A stretch of DNA of 64,000 nucleotides, from positions 1,240,001-1,304,000 of the forward strand of contig JASBNA010000001.1 in the NCBI GenBank assembly GCA_038087015.1, given 5' to 3'. The notes beneath the pieces are model-generated. The model was given only the letters and a program-made list of their open reading frames with translations, was not told the DNA's origin and did not search any database. Each line of letters begins with the position of its first letter. Position 1 is the stretch's first letter. The DNA comes from Cerrena zonata (taxonomy: Eukaryota > Basidiomycota > Agaricomycetes > Polyporales > Cerrenaceae). A program made the translations under genes and the position numbers. Below, piece after piece: positions 9,924 through 22,800 of this stretch.

Positions 9924-12568
9924 TTAGGCACCATGCTCGTCCGCAAAGAAAGGAGTAATAACATCGAACGTCTCCGCGTTGCGATCTCTCGACTGCCTAT
10001 GATTTCGTCTAATGAGTCGATCAAACAGGCCACGTCTCTCGGGTTCCTCTTCATCTTTTCCTGTATTTTCAGTTGGGTAACATGAATCAATAAGTTTCCC
10101 CAGTCGACGAAGGCCACTCGAACTATCGTGAACAGCGCCCCGGGACTCCGATAATACTGACAAGAGATAGCCAGCCAAGTCAGGGAACGAGATGGGTAGC
10201 TTCCTGAAAGGATTCGCTTGAGTAGTGGGGATGTTGTACCATTTCGACATCGGTGCATCGGCGCCATCACGGAGGAATGCTGGAATCGGTGATAGGGAAT
10301 AGGAGTATGGAAGCATATTTGGGTCACCGTTCTTGTACTTGTACGCGTACGGATGGTTTGCGGGTATAGGGTAATCTATTGTCATGTAGAGGGTGACATG
10401 CCAATCTGCGGACGCTTGGTGAACCTGTAGAAAAAATATGAGTACGATTTAAATTGAGATGCTCTTACAGGAATGATTACCTTGACGAAGTTGACGACAA
10501 TTCGAACCTTCATATCTGTTTTCACAACAGCCATGGCCTCAATCGTGGGTTCAAGCCTCGTGCCGCTCAGTCTCGCCATAAGCTTCAAAAGATCTTTCCA
10601 ACTTGGTGCTTTCACATGGAATGGTGGACATTTCCCGTAAGGCAATGCAATAACATTTGGTATCGGCCCTTGCATTGGTGTCAATTGAGCCGAGATAGAT
10701 GGCACACCAAAACCCAGCGCTGGAAATCGCAATCAATATTAGTGGGGCTCGGTAATAAAGGTGGCAAGGTTCGGGTACTTACAAACTCCCCGTAAAAGCT
10801 CTGTGTCAACATATTGATTTGCATTCATAGGCGGCTCGCTGTTGTGGCTCGTTACGCTCATCCGGCGGTTCCCTCCGTCGTGAGGAACATTAAGATTTGA
10901 AGATGAAGGTGACGTCTTCAGAGCTTGTCCATTGAGGGTTGGTAGAGCAAGAGAATTACTCCCAGAAGATTCGCGCTTTGCTGGTAGTGAAGGTCTCGGC
11001 ATAGAAGCAACCATAGACTTTGACTTCTCGAAGCGATGCTCACTAACCGGAGATGGTGTCGGGACAGCATTCGCAGAGCTATGTCGGCTGATGTTAGGTT
11101 TCGGGGAAGACGGTCTAGAATGGCTCGGGGAGGGTGATGATGTTGGCGGTGACATGGATGATTGTGGAGGGAATAACGAGTTTGGTAGCGATGAAGGCCC
11201 AGGCGCAGATTGGGGCAGAGCATTTCTAACAACCTCGTTATACAAAGGCGGGGCAGGTTCGTTGATTGGAGAAGAAAAGGGAACTGGCACTGGATGTGGA
11301 GAATGGGTTTGAGACTGCGGTTGAGATTGAGGTTGAGACGGAGGTCGTGGGGGCTGAGATTGGGATTGTGGTTGAGGTATCGGCTGTGGGCTTGAGACTA
11401 CTGGCCGCTCTTGTTGCTCTTCGAAGAGTCGTCGCGCAAATGCTTCATCTGCAGCAATCTGATCTACAAACCTAGTTGGACTAGACGTGTATTGACCAGT
11501 CTGAACATTGTCCCGGGGAGGTTCAGGCTCAAACGTGTGAGTAGGAGTGAGTTGCTGAGGAAAAGGAAACCTCGGAGAGAACGAGGAATCAGTCTCAGAG
11601 GAAGACGTCGTTTGATCAAATGATGGGCCAACTTCAGGGAATGGGAAAGCTGGTCCTTGTGGTGAGGATGACACTGGGAAAGAGAAATCCTGGTATGACG
11701 TTAACCTTAACGACTCCTGCAATGCGCGTTCGAGCTCCTGATCTTCCTTAGACATTGTCTGTTTGCGATACTGATCTCGTTCCTCTGATTCTTGGGCTGA
11801 CAACGCGAGAATCCTCTTAAACTCTGCTTCTTCATCAATCAACGTCGGAGATGATTGGATCGGTTGCTGCTGTTCCTTCATGTCATTGTAGAGAGGCTGT
11901 GAACTCGGACCAGCGTAACTTTGTGGTTGCATTGACGATGAAGCGGCAATCTGTTGAGGATAGAGAGAAGTGGGAGATGCTCCTGAAGTTGGTGGGGATG
12001 AGATCGACGGCTTGGGGGGAATTGGGGGTGCAAAATATGGCTTCTGCGGAAGAGGCGGGCCAGCGGGAGAAGTGTGTGCATGGCGTAAAGATGGATGTTC
12101 TGAGTGATGCTGCGTAGAATAAGTATGCTGCGGTTGGGATTGATGTTGAGGAAACGCAGGTAGGGGAGGTAGTGCAGGTGGTGACTGTTGGAAGAAAAGG
12201 TCACTAGAATTTGATCGTGAAGCTGGGCCAGTGGATGTTCGAGAAGGGACACCCGGCTTTAGAACGTTGGGTATATGAGATGTGCTATTGGTCGGAGCAC
12301 TTTGGTGATAGTGCGCCGGTGGATGGTATGATTGGGAGTGAGAAATATGTCCGTGATGTCCTGGGTGTCCGTACGGCTGAGGATGGGGATGATGAGGGTA
12401 TGGGGACTGTTGCACAGCTGCGGATAGTACAGGGTTATAAAAGCCTCCTACTTCTGGCTGAGGAAATGCGGGTCTGCTTCTATGATCCTCTGGAGGGGGA
12501 TAGGGACCCTGATGGGGAGGATACTGTCCTGCAGGTGGCACAAAACCCCAGGGTGCGCGAGCAGCCAT
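9924..12568 (-). CDS. Proline/glutamine-rich protein with ubiquitin-interacting motifs
   Basis: 841 aa in three exons: 10783-12568, 10481-10719, 9924-10424. Phases are consistent. The first 230 residues are P/Q/H/Y-rich and probably disordered. A UIM-like helix (EEAEFKRILALSAQES, about 241) and a canonical UIM (KEDQELERALQESLRL, about 272) follow, with a third DEAFARRLFEEQ helix near 371. After another S/P-rich linker the last 230 residues, starting around GFGVPSISAQLTPM, look globular. They contain LPYGKCPPFHVKAPSWKDLLKLM and end in an E/R-rich tail. UIM helices bind ubiquitin, so a role in ubiquitin-dependent sorting or turnover is plausible. I do not recognise the globular domain. Confidence 0.75.
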
Positions 12569-12974
12569 GCTGGTGGTTTATTGTATAGATGGACCTAAGA
12601 CAAGTTCAAAGTTGGGCGCAAACGCGAGAACGGCGCAGTCCAGTTGTGTTAAAAGTGAGATGGACGTGGTTGGTACAGATACAAGTACAACAATTATGAA
12701 TTTGCTAGATGGGGGAGATCAGGACATTGCGATGCGAATGTAAATGGGCGATGAGGTCAACGACCAGAGAAGCGTCTATTTCAACCCGACATGGGCGGAA
12801 TTGGTAGCGTACCGACCCTGCACGCTGGGAACACGATACGATATGATGAGAGCAAACGTTATGTAGCTAGGAAAGCAAGGTGATCTACGACGATAAATAT
12901 GAGATCCAGAAGCAGCGGTACTGTAACAACACAGCATCGCATATCTAACCACATCAAACACTCCTTGCAATCTT
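12569..12974. other. Promoter of the UIM protein and 3' flank of the next gene
   Basis: About 400 bp with no supported gene. Confidence 0.45.
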
Positions 12975-15065
12975 TCAGCCAACTGCAGGCGCCAACGCGT
13001 GGGCCAGTGAACTTGCTCCTGAACGAGGAATATACGGCTCCACGTCCGATTCCTCTTCCGTCTCGACACCCAACGTGTCAAATTTGTCCCAATCAAAATC
13101 ACCAGAGTCTGCAGCACTCTGCCGTAACGACTCGGCCCAATCAGGTTGTTCTTCCCGCATCTCCTTCAGCCAACGTCGGCTAAGCATCCATCCCGCGATG
13201 GCTTTCGGAGGTACCTGAAAGCCCTCCTTAGGCAGACCCGGACTCCGTTCTTTCGTTGGGGTGGTCGTTTCGGCTTTGTCGACTGATCTTCATTTTGTTG
13301 GTGTGCCTTGTCCAAGATATCATAGAACCGGAGTAATCGACTACTCCTCCAAGGCAATCCACGAATTTTCAGGATTTGAACTTTTGTGCGTGAGTTACTC
13401 GTGCCCGACTGTTCGTGCTCAGGACACGACTCTTCAGATGACATACACTCCAATTGTAACGCGGGATCGAACGTCGAATGTGAAAAGATTGGAAGACCGC
13501 GTCGCATCTCTGTCCGACTGGCCTGTTTCTATGAGAGCATGAGGTTGCATCGCCGGCGCGAGATGCCAAACGGACTTACAGTTTTTTTACGTTTTACTCG
13601 GCGAGACTTTTGAGCTTTCGTTTCTTCCCTCTGCTTGCGGTTTGCCGCAACGGCTTCGTCCCTTTGTGTTTTAAACTTCGCTCTGAACGTAGAAAACACT
13701 TGGTCGAAACAACCTTCAACTGTCGCATCTTTGAATTCACTCTCGGGAACGTATCGGTATTGCTGAACACGATTCTCCTTGAGCTCTTTTATGACGCGAA
13801 TCTTCATCGCCGCATTGTGTGACGAGCCCCTGGGAGTTTTGTCCCAGACGAAACGTACAGGCCGATCGTCAGGTAGCTGCTGACCCTCAACGTGACTATC
13901 TGGGAGGTTCTTGTCCGATTTCAAACCCATGCTTCGAAGAAGTTGAGCACGCATAGCAGCCTAGAACACCAGGTCATTTGCTGCGCCAATGCACAAAGAC
14001 TGACCGCTCAACTCACGTGTATAGTTAAGCAACGATTATCATGTCCGTTCTGTCGCTTCGCCGGTCTATCGTTTCTCGGGGACTTGGGTCTCTCACTGGA
14101 GTTGTCTTCATCGCTTTCGGTAGTAGCCGGACGTTTCCGAGATTGGGGCTGAGTTCCAGAAGCTGGACTAGCAGCAATTGGGTGATTCGCTGGGGTTGGA
14201 GGGAAGACGCAGTGGGACTTGTTGACAGGTCCAAGATTGGTTGTGGATGTGAATGGGGAGGTATAGGTGGTGGTACGTGTGGGGTATGTGGGGTGTGGGT
14301 TGGCGGTGTGGATGTAGCATGTGTCATAATAGGAACCGGAGAGTACGCTGTAATTGGTGTAACTGGCATAGACATAGCGATGGGGTGTACTAGTATGGGT
14401 TGCCTTGAAGATCCTTGAACAAACGTGGGAGAGGGGGCGTATGGTGATTGTGCCATAGGTGAGAACGGGGTGTCGGGTGGTATATATGCTTGTTCAAGCG
14501 TTGGAAATGTCGGTCGATAGAAGGAAGCAGGAGTGCTTACACCACTTGTACTTGTCGCGGGTCGAGAAGTAACAAGTTCTGCCAACTCTGTTATACGTTC
14601 TTGCATGGATGAGAATGTCTCCCGGATCTCGGCTTCACGCTGAGAAAATCTAGCCTCCTGTTCCCTTTCCCATTGTATTCTGCGCTCTTGCTCGCGAGCA
14701 GCAGCCTCTCTACCCTCAGTGAGGAACTGTAAAATCTGCGCAAACTGATCTGGGACGGCCGATGGGGGAGCTACTGGTGTAGGTTGAGGTGGTCTCAAGT
14801 GAGAATGAGCAACACACTTTGAATCAGATTCGCGAATTATACCTACGGAGCTGCAACAGGAGCAGGAGCCGGCGGGAGGCTCAACGATAGCCCCTTCTAA
14901 CTCGCTTCGGTGGGGCACATAGCTTTGTGCTGGCCCAGGTGGGGGCTGTGCTACCGCATGTATCGGCTGCGGCGTATAGTTGACTTGGGTGTTTTGAGTA
15001 TTTGTTCGTGTTCTGGTACGACTTTGGACAGCATTGGGATTGAGTGCATTAAGCAGTGAGCTCAT
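12975..15065 (-). CDS. Uncharacterised coiled-coil, basic protein (two apparent 1-base frame breaks)
   Basis: About 659 aa if two one-base breaks are bridged. Exons are 14017-15065, 13580-13960 and 12975-13522, with GTGAGT and GTAAGT donors. The N-terminus is P/T/H-rich around a long E/R/Q helix (EQERRIQWEREQEARFSQRE) predicted to coil. The middle has NGHDNRCLTIH-AAMRAQLLRSMG, then KIRVIKELKENRVQQYR and a basic KRKK tract. The C-terminus is acidic. In exon 1 the frame changes at a GGGG run (+ strand 14192-14195), and in exon 3 at another (13258-13261). In each case one missing C on the coding strand restores the frame and makes exon lengths multiples of three. I recall similar sequences only as uncharacterised basidiomycete proteins, so no function is assigned. 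Confidence 0.6.
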
Positions 15066-15291
15066 GGAGAAGGCGGATATAAGTGGATGAGCGGCTAATC
15101 AATTATTGCGTAGAAGCCTTTAGACAACAACGACAAATACAAGGGCAGACGCTCAAGCGAGTGGGCGCCTACGACGCGTCAGCGAGGGACGCGACTTACA
15201 TTGCGTACACCGATCTTATACTCGACCGTCACCTTGCCACTACTTTTCTTCCGCCACACACTTTACGCAACTCATAAACTCAAATAACAAT
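15066..15291. promoter_or_regulatory. Bidirectional promoter between the coiled-coil gene and rpn11
   Basis: 226 bp separate two divergent ATGs, so both promoters must lie here or overlap the 5' ends. No specific operator was recognised. Confidence 0.5.
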
Positions 15292-16714
15292 ATGGACGCA
15301 GACTTTGCCGAGTTTATGCAGGCCCAAGGGCAAGGGACAGAGGAGAGGGGATATCAGCGTACCAGACAAGTGCGTAATTGGGAAAGTTATGTTGAAACGA
15401 AGAAAGCTGACTTGATGACAGTGGAGAAGTCATCCACATATCATCACTAGCTCTTCTCAAGGTATGCTTGATGCTACTCCAATGCTTCGGAGAATGTGTG
15501 TCCTGAAATGCGCTTTCGCAGATGTTGAAGCATGGCCGAGCAGGAGTACCAATGGAAGTTATGGGCCTCATGTTGGGAGAATTCGTCGACGAATACACCG
15601 TTCAAGTCATCGATGTCTTTGCTATGCCTCAATCGGGAACAACGGTTTCCGTCGAATCGGTAGACCATGTATTCCAGACCAAAATGATGGAAATGCTTAA
15701 ACAAACAGGACGGTACGTCGCTCTATCTCCTTACTCTCACCCGTTTATAGTATATATGTATTACCATTTCCCCCTTCGTTCCGAACACCCTTTTCGGTGT
15801 ACCCATTCTATCCGTTTCATTTTTCTCCTTAAAAAGCATATTGAAACCAACGGTTTATCTAGATCAGAAGAAGTCGTAGGCTGGTACCACTCGCATCCCG
15901 GTTTCGGCTGCTGGTTATCAAGCGTCGACATTAACACCCAACAAGTGCGTCTTTCCCTTCTCCCGTGGTCAGATGAGAGAGACTCATGACGACAACAATT
16001 ATAGTCATTTGAATCACTAGACCCGCGTTCGGTCGCCGTCGTGGTCGACCCCATTCAATCCGTGAAGGGCAAAGTCGTGATTGACGCTTTCCGTCTGATT
16101 AGTCCACAGACTGTCCTCGCTGGCCAGGAACCTCGGCAGACGACATCTAATATTGGACAAATCAACAAACCTTCCATTCAAGCTCTCATCCATGGCTTGA
16201 ACCGACACTATTACTCGATTGTGGTGAATTACCGCAAGACTGATCTTGAGCAGGCGATGTTGATGAATTTGCATAAACGGAATTGGACGGAGGGGTTGAC
16301 GTTGAAGGATTTCAAGGGGCATAAAGAGGGGAATGAGAAGGCGATTAAGGTTAGTCTATTCCCATATTTTAGTGTTTGTTTGGATTTCATTGAGTTGGCG
16401 GATCTCAATCTAACTAAATGTCCAATCCACAATCCACAAACCCACTCGTCATACACTTTTCCATCTCCTTCTTTCATGCTATGTTGTTTATGGAATAACA
16501 TTTACTGATCGTGTGACCCTAACAGTCTATGCTAACGCTGTCGGAGGCATATAATAAATCCGTCCAAGAGGAATCAACACTAACGCCTGAGCAGCTCAAG
16601 ACGAGACATGTGGGCAAGCAAGATCCTAAACGTCACTTGGAGGAAGCCGTGGAGAAGGCGATGGGTGATCAGGTGGTGCAAAATCTGGGTACTATGCTGC
16701 TTGCGGAACTGTAG
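15292..16714 (+). CDS. rpn11: 26S proteasome regulatory subunit Rpn11 (JAMM deubiquitinase)
   Basis: Six exons: 15292-15369, 15422-15461, 15522-15712, 15863-15944, 16005-16349, 16526-16714. The JAMM/MPN+ zinc site reads [17 protein letters not shown], with the upstream glutamate in [24 protein letters not shown] and [16 protein letters not shown] are typical of Rpn11. The enzyme removes ubiquitin chains from substrates at the proteasome lid and is essential in yeasts. The exons sum to 925 nt. Removing one base gives 924 nt, or 307 aa, the usual Rpn11 length. The break lies in exon 1, at or just after the GGGG run at 15347-15350. The frame there changes from ...GTEERG to ...[13 protein letters not shown] sequence error is more likely than a broken gene. 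Confidence 0.93.
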
Positions 16715-18020
16715 GCTATATGTAAACTATATTGTTGACGTTAGGATGGCGTTCCATCATTCGATTCTTTGATTCCATAGCCCTTTCCTTCGCTTTCTAT
16801 CTCTGGCTGTTGCGGCTCTCTCTTGTTCCCCCCGTCATTGAACGGACGACGCCGGCCAAGTTGTGAAATTTGTTTTGTATCGTGCAAGAGGTCATTGCGG
16901 TCATCATCATCTTGGTGTCCGCATAGGGATAGGCAGGCCTAACTTTCTACCTCACTTTCCATCTTCAACAGTTGCTTACTTGAGCGGTACGATGATCTCC
17001 CGCAAAGAGTTCCAAGAATGACATTCTCAAGAGCCTAGACACTTCACTCGGTTTCAAATACGCCGGACGTGGAAATACGATAGAGAGAAATCGATATCAA
17101 GGCAGGGAAGGACTTGTGCCAACTTGTGCTACTAAGGGGTAATCGAGCGACGAGCCGTGCCTCAACTCGAAGTGGGTGAGACAAATTGCGACCTCTTCGG
17201 TTATACCATCGAGGGGCAAGGCACTGCGCCCTTGTGATCACAAGGCCATCTCTACCCAAAATCTCACATCTACTTATGACTTTTGGCTCCTCCTTCTATT
17301 TTCATTGGTCAATCAAGGAGCCGACCATGCATATGAAAAGACGAACTTTACGCATCACGAAAGTATCCGCTCGTTTGGAGATTAAGTGGGGAGCGGGAAC
17401 GAATTGGGAACTGAGATCAAAGTCAGCGAAGGGTTGGGTTAGACTAGTGAGAGGAGTCAGAAGGATGAGAAGATGGGGGAGTGGGAGAAGGGGTGAGGGA
17501 AGGGGGTGGGTGTGAAAGATAAGACAAGGTTCTCCGATTATCTTAATCTGTGTGACTTTTGAGGTCCTAGCGAAGGTAACATTGAATTCAGACTGAGATA
17601 ACTGTTAGGAGAGTTATAGCGACGAGTTAGACGTGGATGTGGACGGGAACGGGACCAGACAAGTGGGTTGAATGAGAAGGTTAGAAGGTTAGAAGAAGCG
17701 GAGCGCAGAACCTCTGTGTGTTCTTTTAGGGTCCATGTCCTTTTCACTCAAGGTCTGCCTGCGCAGAGACCGATTGCGACCGTGGTCGGTTCGATGATAT
17801 CGAAGAGATTGAATGCTCAAGTGTATTTGTAGATATCACTGTATTCACATTGCCTATCATCAAGGTGAATTCGAAACCTAACCGGCAAAAGAGGGGTGAA
17901 TTATGCCGAAATCATAGAAGAGGAAGGGTACAGTAAGGTTATAGACCGATAGTGATAGTGGTAAATACCGAGTCGGGGACGGGCAAGTCTATCAATTCAA
18001 TAGAACGTCGGTCTAGTCCA
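16715..18020. other. Convergent intergenic region with a purine/G-rich tract
   Basis: 1.3 kb between the 3' ends of rpn11 and the bS18m gene. No convincing gene. The + strand carries a G-run tract (separate entry). Short open frames on both strands lack domain or splice support. Confidence 0.5.
17475..17510 (+). other. Possible G-quadruplex motif
   Basis: Six G-runs of at least three lie within 36 bases, separated by 1-4 nt loops (GGGGG-AGT-GGG-AGAA-GGGG, then TGA-GGG-AA-GGGGG-T-GGG). This meets the usual G3+N1-7 rule. It sits in a convergent intergenic region. Confidence 0.5.
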
Positions 18021-18699
18021 CTATGACCTGAACAAAGTGCGTTTGCAAAGGATAGGTATGATTCCGATCATCTTCGCCCTTCGGATAGATTTACCAAGTC
18101 GGCGCTGGCTTTTCCATGTGAGACCGGTTTCTGAACGGCCCTTGATTTTGCCCATGCCCGTGACATAACTCGAGAGCAACGAGGAGTTGAATGACTCGTG
18201 CAGAGGATCAATGCCCAGTTGGTGGAAGAGGTCACGGCGTTTTGATTCCTTTACTGAAGGTCCAAGTAGAGGTCGCTTGCTTGGGTGTCGAAGTACTGTT
18301 CGTGCTTCGAAGCCTAGGTCAGATGGTTTGATGAACTGGGTCCGAACAAAAATAAAGTGAGTATGGGAGAGGTTAACTTTGGGGTGATGAGATGAGGCTA
18401 AACGTACCCTTCTTTTGACCATCTCTGGAATGTGCAGGTTCATGAGAGGTGCACGAGGACCGGTAGATGGAGGAGCCTGAGTTTTGGGAGCAACTAGAAA
18501 GATGGTTAAGACAACTTAAAATAGTGCCTAGTCAATACGCACTGGGAGTGTCTTCGAATGTGCTTGCTAGGATCCCAAAGTCAGACCCGCTGTTGGCCTT
18601 GGTGCTGGAGAGCCGAATGGCTGAAGGACCGCTGGCAGAATGAGAAAGCCATTGGCGTTGTGATTTGCTGGCTACAGAACGCAGAGCACGGGTGAACAT
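18021..18699 (-). CDS. Mitochondrial small-subunit ribosomal protein bS18m
   Basis: 185 aa in three exons: 18543-18699, 18408-18493, 18021-18335. All phases agree. The N-terminus MFTRALRSVASKSQRQW is basic and free of acids, like a mitochondrial presequence. The C-terminal half carries the bS18 signature: YVTGMGKIKGRSETGLTW, then KSQRRLGKSIRRAKMIGIIP. bS18m is a component of the mitoribosome small subunit. The frame stays open upstream through a plausible intron, but no further ATG is seen, so 18699 is taken as the start. The gene is divergent from the Rim15-type kinase gene. Confidence 0.88.
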
Positions 18700-19867
18700 G
18701 GTTTCTCGATCGACGATACGTCGGCGAATTCGGTAGCCAACAAAGTGGGGACTAGGGGCGCTTGGTGGATTGTGTGTAAGGAAGGATCTAGAATCTGTGC
18801 TGCTGCTGCGATCGCGTTCCAGTTGGCAAGGCGAAGAGAACGATAAGATGGCTCCGCTCGAGTTGGAGACGCGGATCAGGCTGGGGTCCAGGTGACCTAA
18901 GTCTGCAACATAAACATAACGAGATCAAAACGACTAAAGATGTGTGCTGTGAGAGGGAATGGTGACACAACTTACGCACAGACAGCGAGCGCAAGATGCC
19001 GATTGCTGGAAGAGATGCGGCTGATTGGGGTGAAGCAGTTGGCAAGAAACGAGGTGGCACTGGCAGTCTAAGCTGAACTCTCCGCCGTTACCCATTCCAA
19101 TTCCAAATCCGTCCCTCTACTCAGTGTGCGCTTGCCAAGAACTCGGCCAACCCCGACAGAGACCTCAGACCGCAGTGCCAGGGGGTCCAGGGCTAGGTCA
19201 CCACTACGTCGTCGTGTTTCTTCTCAACAGGCGCCCAAACGTTACCGGCGGTGCAGGTGTATCTCTCATCCCAGTAGCTTTTTTTCGGCCAATCGTACTC
19301 GATAAAATACCACACGACGCTGCGGCGTTGTTTCACTACACGTATGGACTCGTAGATATACTTTGCATTGTAGAGAAATGTTGAGGGCAGCGTGAGCAAG
19401 TCCCGTGGGCAGAATGTATAGGGGTTCTGGATCAGGAGATGCAATTGGAGAGTCTATTCCAGAAAGAGCGGAGGGATTGGATTGGACTGTGGATTGCCCT
19501 AGGAAAGATGGTTCGTGAGATGCGATGAGATGAGGTGCACTGAGCACCGACCGTCGTCCTGGTCCGTCACATCCGTCATATAGTTCTGTGTGAACCCGGC
19601 CTGCCGCCCAGTCCCTTAGTCTGCCAGTCTACAGAGACCACATCCACCTCTGCAGCTTGCTCCGTACACCATCCCCCTCCTCACCACCACACACCACCGT
19701 CGGTTCTCTCAATTCCTAGACCTCATGTCTGATTGATTACTGCTTGCTCTTAACGACCTCTGCCGCATCTCTCTTTCTCTCTCTCTCGATTGGACTACGC
19801 TCTCCATCCTCCTCCATCCATCCCACCAATCACATCCATCCTACCAGCATCTCTGGCAGGGACATTC
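18700..19867. other. Divergent intergenic region between bS18m and the Rim15-type kinase
   Basis: About 1.2 kb. The half near the kinase is pyrimidine-rich on the + strand, ending in a CT-dinucleotide run at about 19769-19788, a common fungal core-promoter feature. A frame at 18788-19060 (-) starts only at GTG and is judged 5' flank. Confidence 0.5.
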
Positions 19868-22800
19868 ATGTCCGACTCCAGTCTGCCTCGCCGCCAACCG
19901 CCTAGTCCTCTCGTCTTTTCTCCGGAATCCGTCTTGCCTGCCATTTCCACTCAGTCCTCAGCTCACGGCTCTTCCCATGCTTCCGGCTCAAACACTGTCT
20001 CTATGCCTTTCGTCCGGCGACATGTCTACCGTCGTCTGAAAGCAGCCAAGCAGGAATGCGATAAGGAGCTCCAGCGTGTTACAAACTCTATCACCGTCTT
20101 CTTTGAAGAGAGGCTTAGAGAAGGTGACCATGAGATGGAGGTCGAGCGCGAACAGCGCGAAATTGACAGAGGTCGTGAGCGAGAGCGTGACCACACAGAG
20201 TCTGGCCGCATGCGTGAGAGCTTCGTTCTCCAGCCTAGCGAACTCAAGTCTGCTTTGCAGTTTGAGGATGTCAACTCAGACGGCGGATATGAGGCAGAGC
20301 CAGAGGGTTACACTCGAAGTCGTCATCGTAAGCATAATCTCTTGTTATCAATTGATACCCTCATTAACTTTTTTTCGACTGCCAGCATCTATTTCCTCAA
20401 GTCCCGCTTCATTACGACGACATTCCACACTTCCACGCCAAAAGTCTCTGTCTAACATCCCTGTTAGTGGTACTATAAGCCCTGCTAGTAGTAGTGCGAC
20501 TCCTCCACCTGAAGTCGCTAGTCCCCGGAGGCGGGAGAACACGAACAGCTCTTCAACTTCCACCCAATGGAGTGGCCAAAGCCTTGCTTCACGTCGACTG
20601 TCTCGTACGATTCACATCCCTGTTCGTGCTCCCCGCTCCGGTGCAAGTTCACGTTCAACTTCACGCTCACGATCACCACTTCCCCGCCCAAATCATATCG
20701 AAACCTCTAATTCAAATCGACGGTCTTCGAGGATACTCGTTGACGATCCTGTCGATCCTATCATGACTACACTATACGACATCATCGGCGTTGCTACCGA
20801 TGTCGTCGAGATGTCTATTCAGCAACTCACCGCTCAACCCAAGATCTGTGAATCTTATGTTCAGAGGGTCCAGAATATTGGTAAAGCCTGGGATGAACAT
20901 CCAGACTGGCACGGTCGGAACTGGTATGTCCAGGTACTTCTTGCTATTGCCAGTCTCTCTCGAGTGGTCGAATGGTGGGAGGCTGAGAAGCAATTCTGGA
21001 ACTTTGACGACAATGATGACGAGCAGGAAGACCCTCTTCTGTTTGTTCTCAAACCTGCCGACGAGGATCCGTCTCACCAGCCACCACCAACCGCTCGTCA
21101 CGACTCTACGGAAAATGGTGTCCTTAGAGTTCCGCCAGAAGAAGAAGCACGTCTCCGTATGTCCCGGACAACCAGCGCTGGCCGACGGTCTAGAGACGAG
21201 GTTACCAAGGATCTATCTATGACGATGACACAGAAGGAGCCAGAACACCCAAGCAGAAACGCAGAATCAGCGCGTGTATTGGCTACTGAGCGTTTACGTC
21301 TCCAAGCGGAAACAGCTCAGAACCAGAATATTGTCATGGAATTAAGTCTCGACGGCGATCATTTTATCTGGATCAATTATGCCTGGAGAAATATTGTGGG
21401 GTACGTATATTCGCAAAACTTAATTTCCCTGTTACGTTTTTTCATATACTCAATGACACTTTTATTTGCAATTGTAGAAGTGACCCTGAAGAACTTGTCG
21501 GAACTCGAGTTTCAAGACTACTGGCTGCTTCCGAATGGCACATCTTCCGTGATGCTACAAGACGTCTTATGGAGGACGACTCACATACCTTTGAGGCTCG
21601 GTTCAGGGTCAGACTAAGTGACCCAGACAATGAGCGAGACCCCAACGCGCCCGTTCTTTACCGGCTAATGGAAGGTAAAGGTATGCTTATGATTGATCGC
21701 GAGACTTGTCAACCATCCCATACGATGTGGGTCGTACGACCTATTGCTCCTGCCGAATATCTCCAGAACCCTCCATCCATCTTACTCGAATCCGGTGACG
21801 TTAGTGGTAGTGGTGAACCTAGTTCCGCCGAGTCCACTACCTCAATTGGGTTCAGTCCTCAGCCGACCATTGAACCCGTCACTCCGTTCCCGATCCAACG
21901 ACCTATCAGTACCGCTCTGATTCTCTGCCGAATATGCGAATGCAGTATTCCCCAGTGGTATTTCGAGAAGCACAATGAAACCTGTAGCGAGGTCCATCGA
22001 CTGGAGGCCGAAATTGGAGAATGTAACGAGTCGATCGGAGAACTCAGAAATACCATCAGGGAACTCCAGACTGCAATGGATAGGTCCTCGCCCATGACCG
22101 TTCCCGAATATCGAGGCATGCCCATTTTCTCACCATCCACTTCCCCTAGTTCTTCGTCACCTCTGTCATTGCTCCGGGCCCCCCTCAAGATGAAGAGGAT
22201 GAGCGTCAAGAAGCTTCAAAGACATATTTTGGAGCAGCTCGAAACTATTCTATCACTAGCTGCGGAGGTTTCCATTCCGGCATTAAAGGAAGATGAGTCT
22301 GCGGAACCGATCGAGCGGCAACGATTGCTTTCGCCAGGGTCCGAGCGCAAGATGTCAGATGTCCGACGGTGGTCGAAACCGTCTATCGAGGACCAGGCCC
22401 TGACGCAACTGATTGAAGATGCTGACCGAGTAATGCATCAGAAAATCAACAATGTTGCGAGAATGCAGAATACGATCCGGTATTCGGAGAAGATTAGGCA
22501 GGAATGGGAGGAGAAGGTTGAACAAACGTTGGCTGCGTATGCGGATGATGAAACCGACTCCGACGGTGAAGGTGAAGGTGATGAAGAACAGGATCCAGAC
22601 CAGGGTAAGGAAGAAGTCGATGATGATCATTCGAGTACGACTTCCGAATACGCCTTCAACGGTCAAGCCCCTTCCTCCGATCCAACACCTGTTGCATCTG
22701 CTTCCCCAATACCCTTTGCAGTGCCGATGCAGCGAACGGATAGCATTACGAGTACATTCTCTGCTGCTGGATCAACTGCACCGGTACCCGTCTACTGGCA

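Noticed and set aside
14041..14418. + strand open frame of 125 codons
   Set aside because: Antisense shadow of the P/T-rich first exon of the coiled-coil gene.
15340..15369. Programmed frameshifting in rpn11
   Set aside because: No slippery heptamer plus downstream structure is evident, and similar breaks at homopolymers in other genes point to sequence error.
18788..19060. - strand open frame upstream of bS18m
   Set aside because: Starts at GTG only. It can be joined in frame to bS18m by splicing, but bS18m already has a good mitochondrial presequence at its own ATG.
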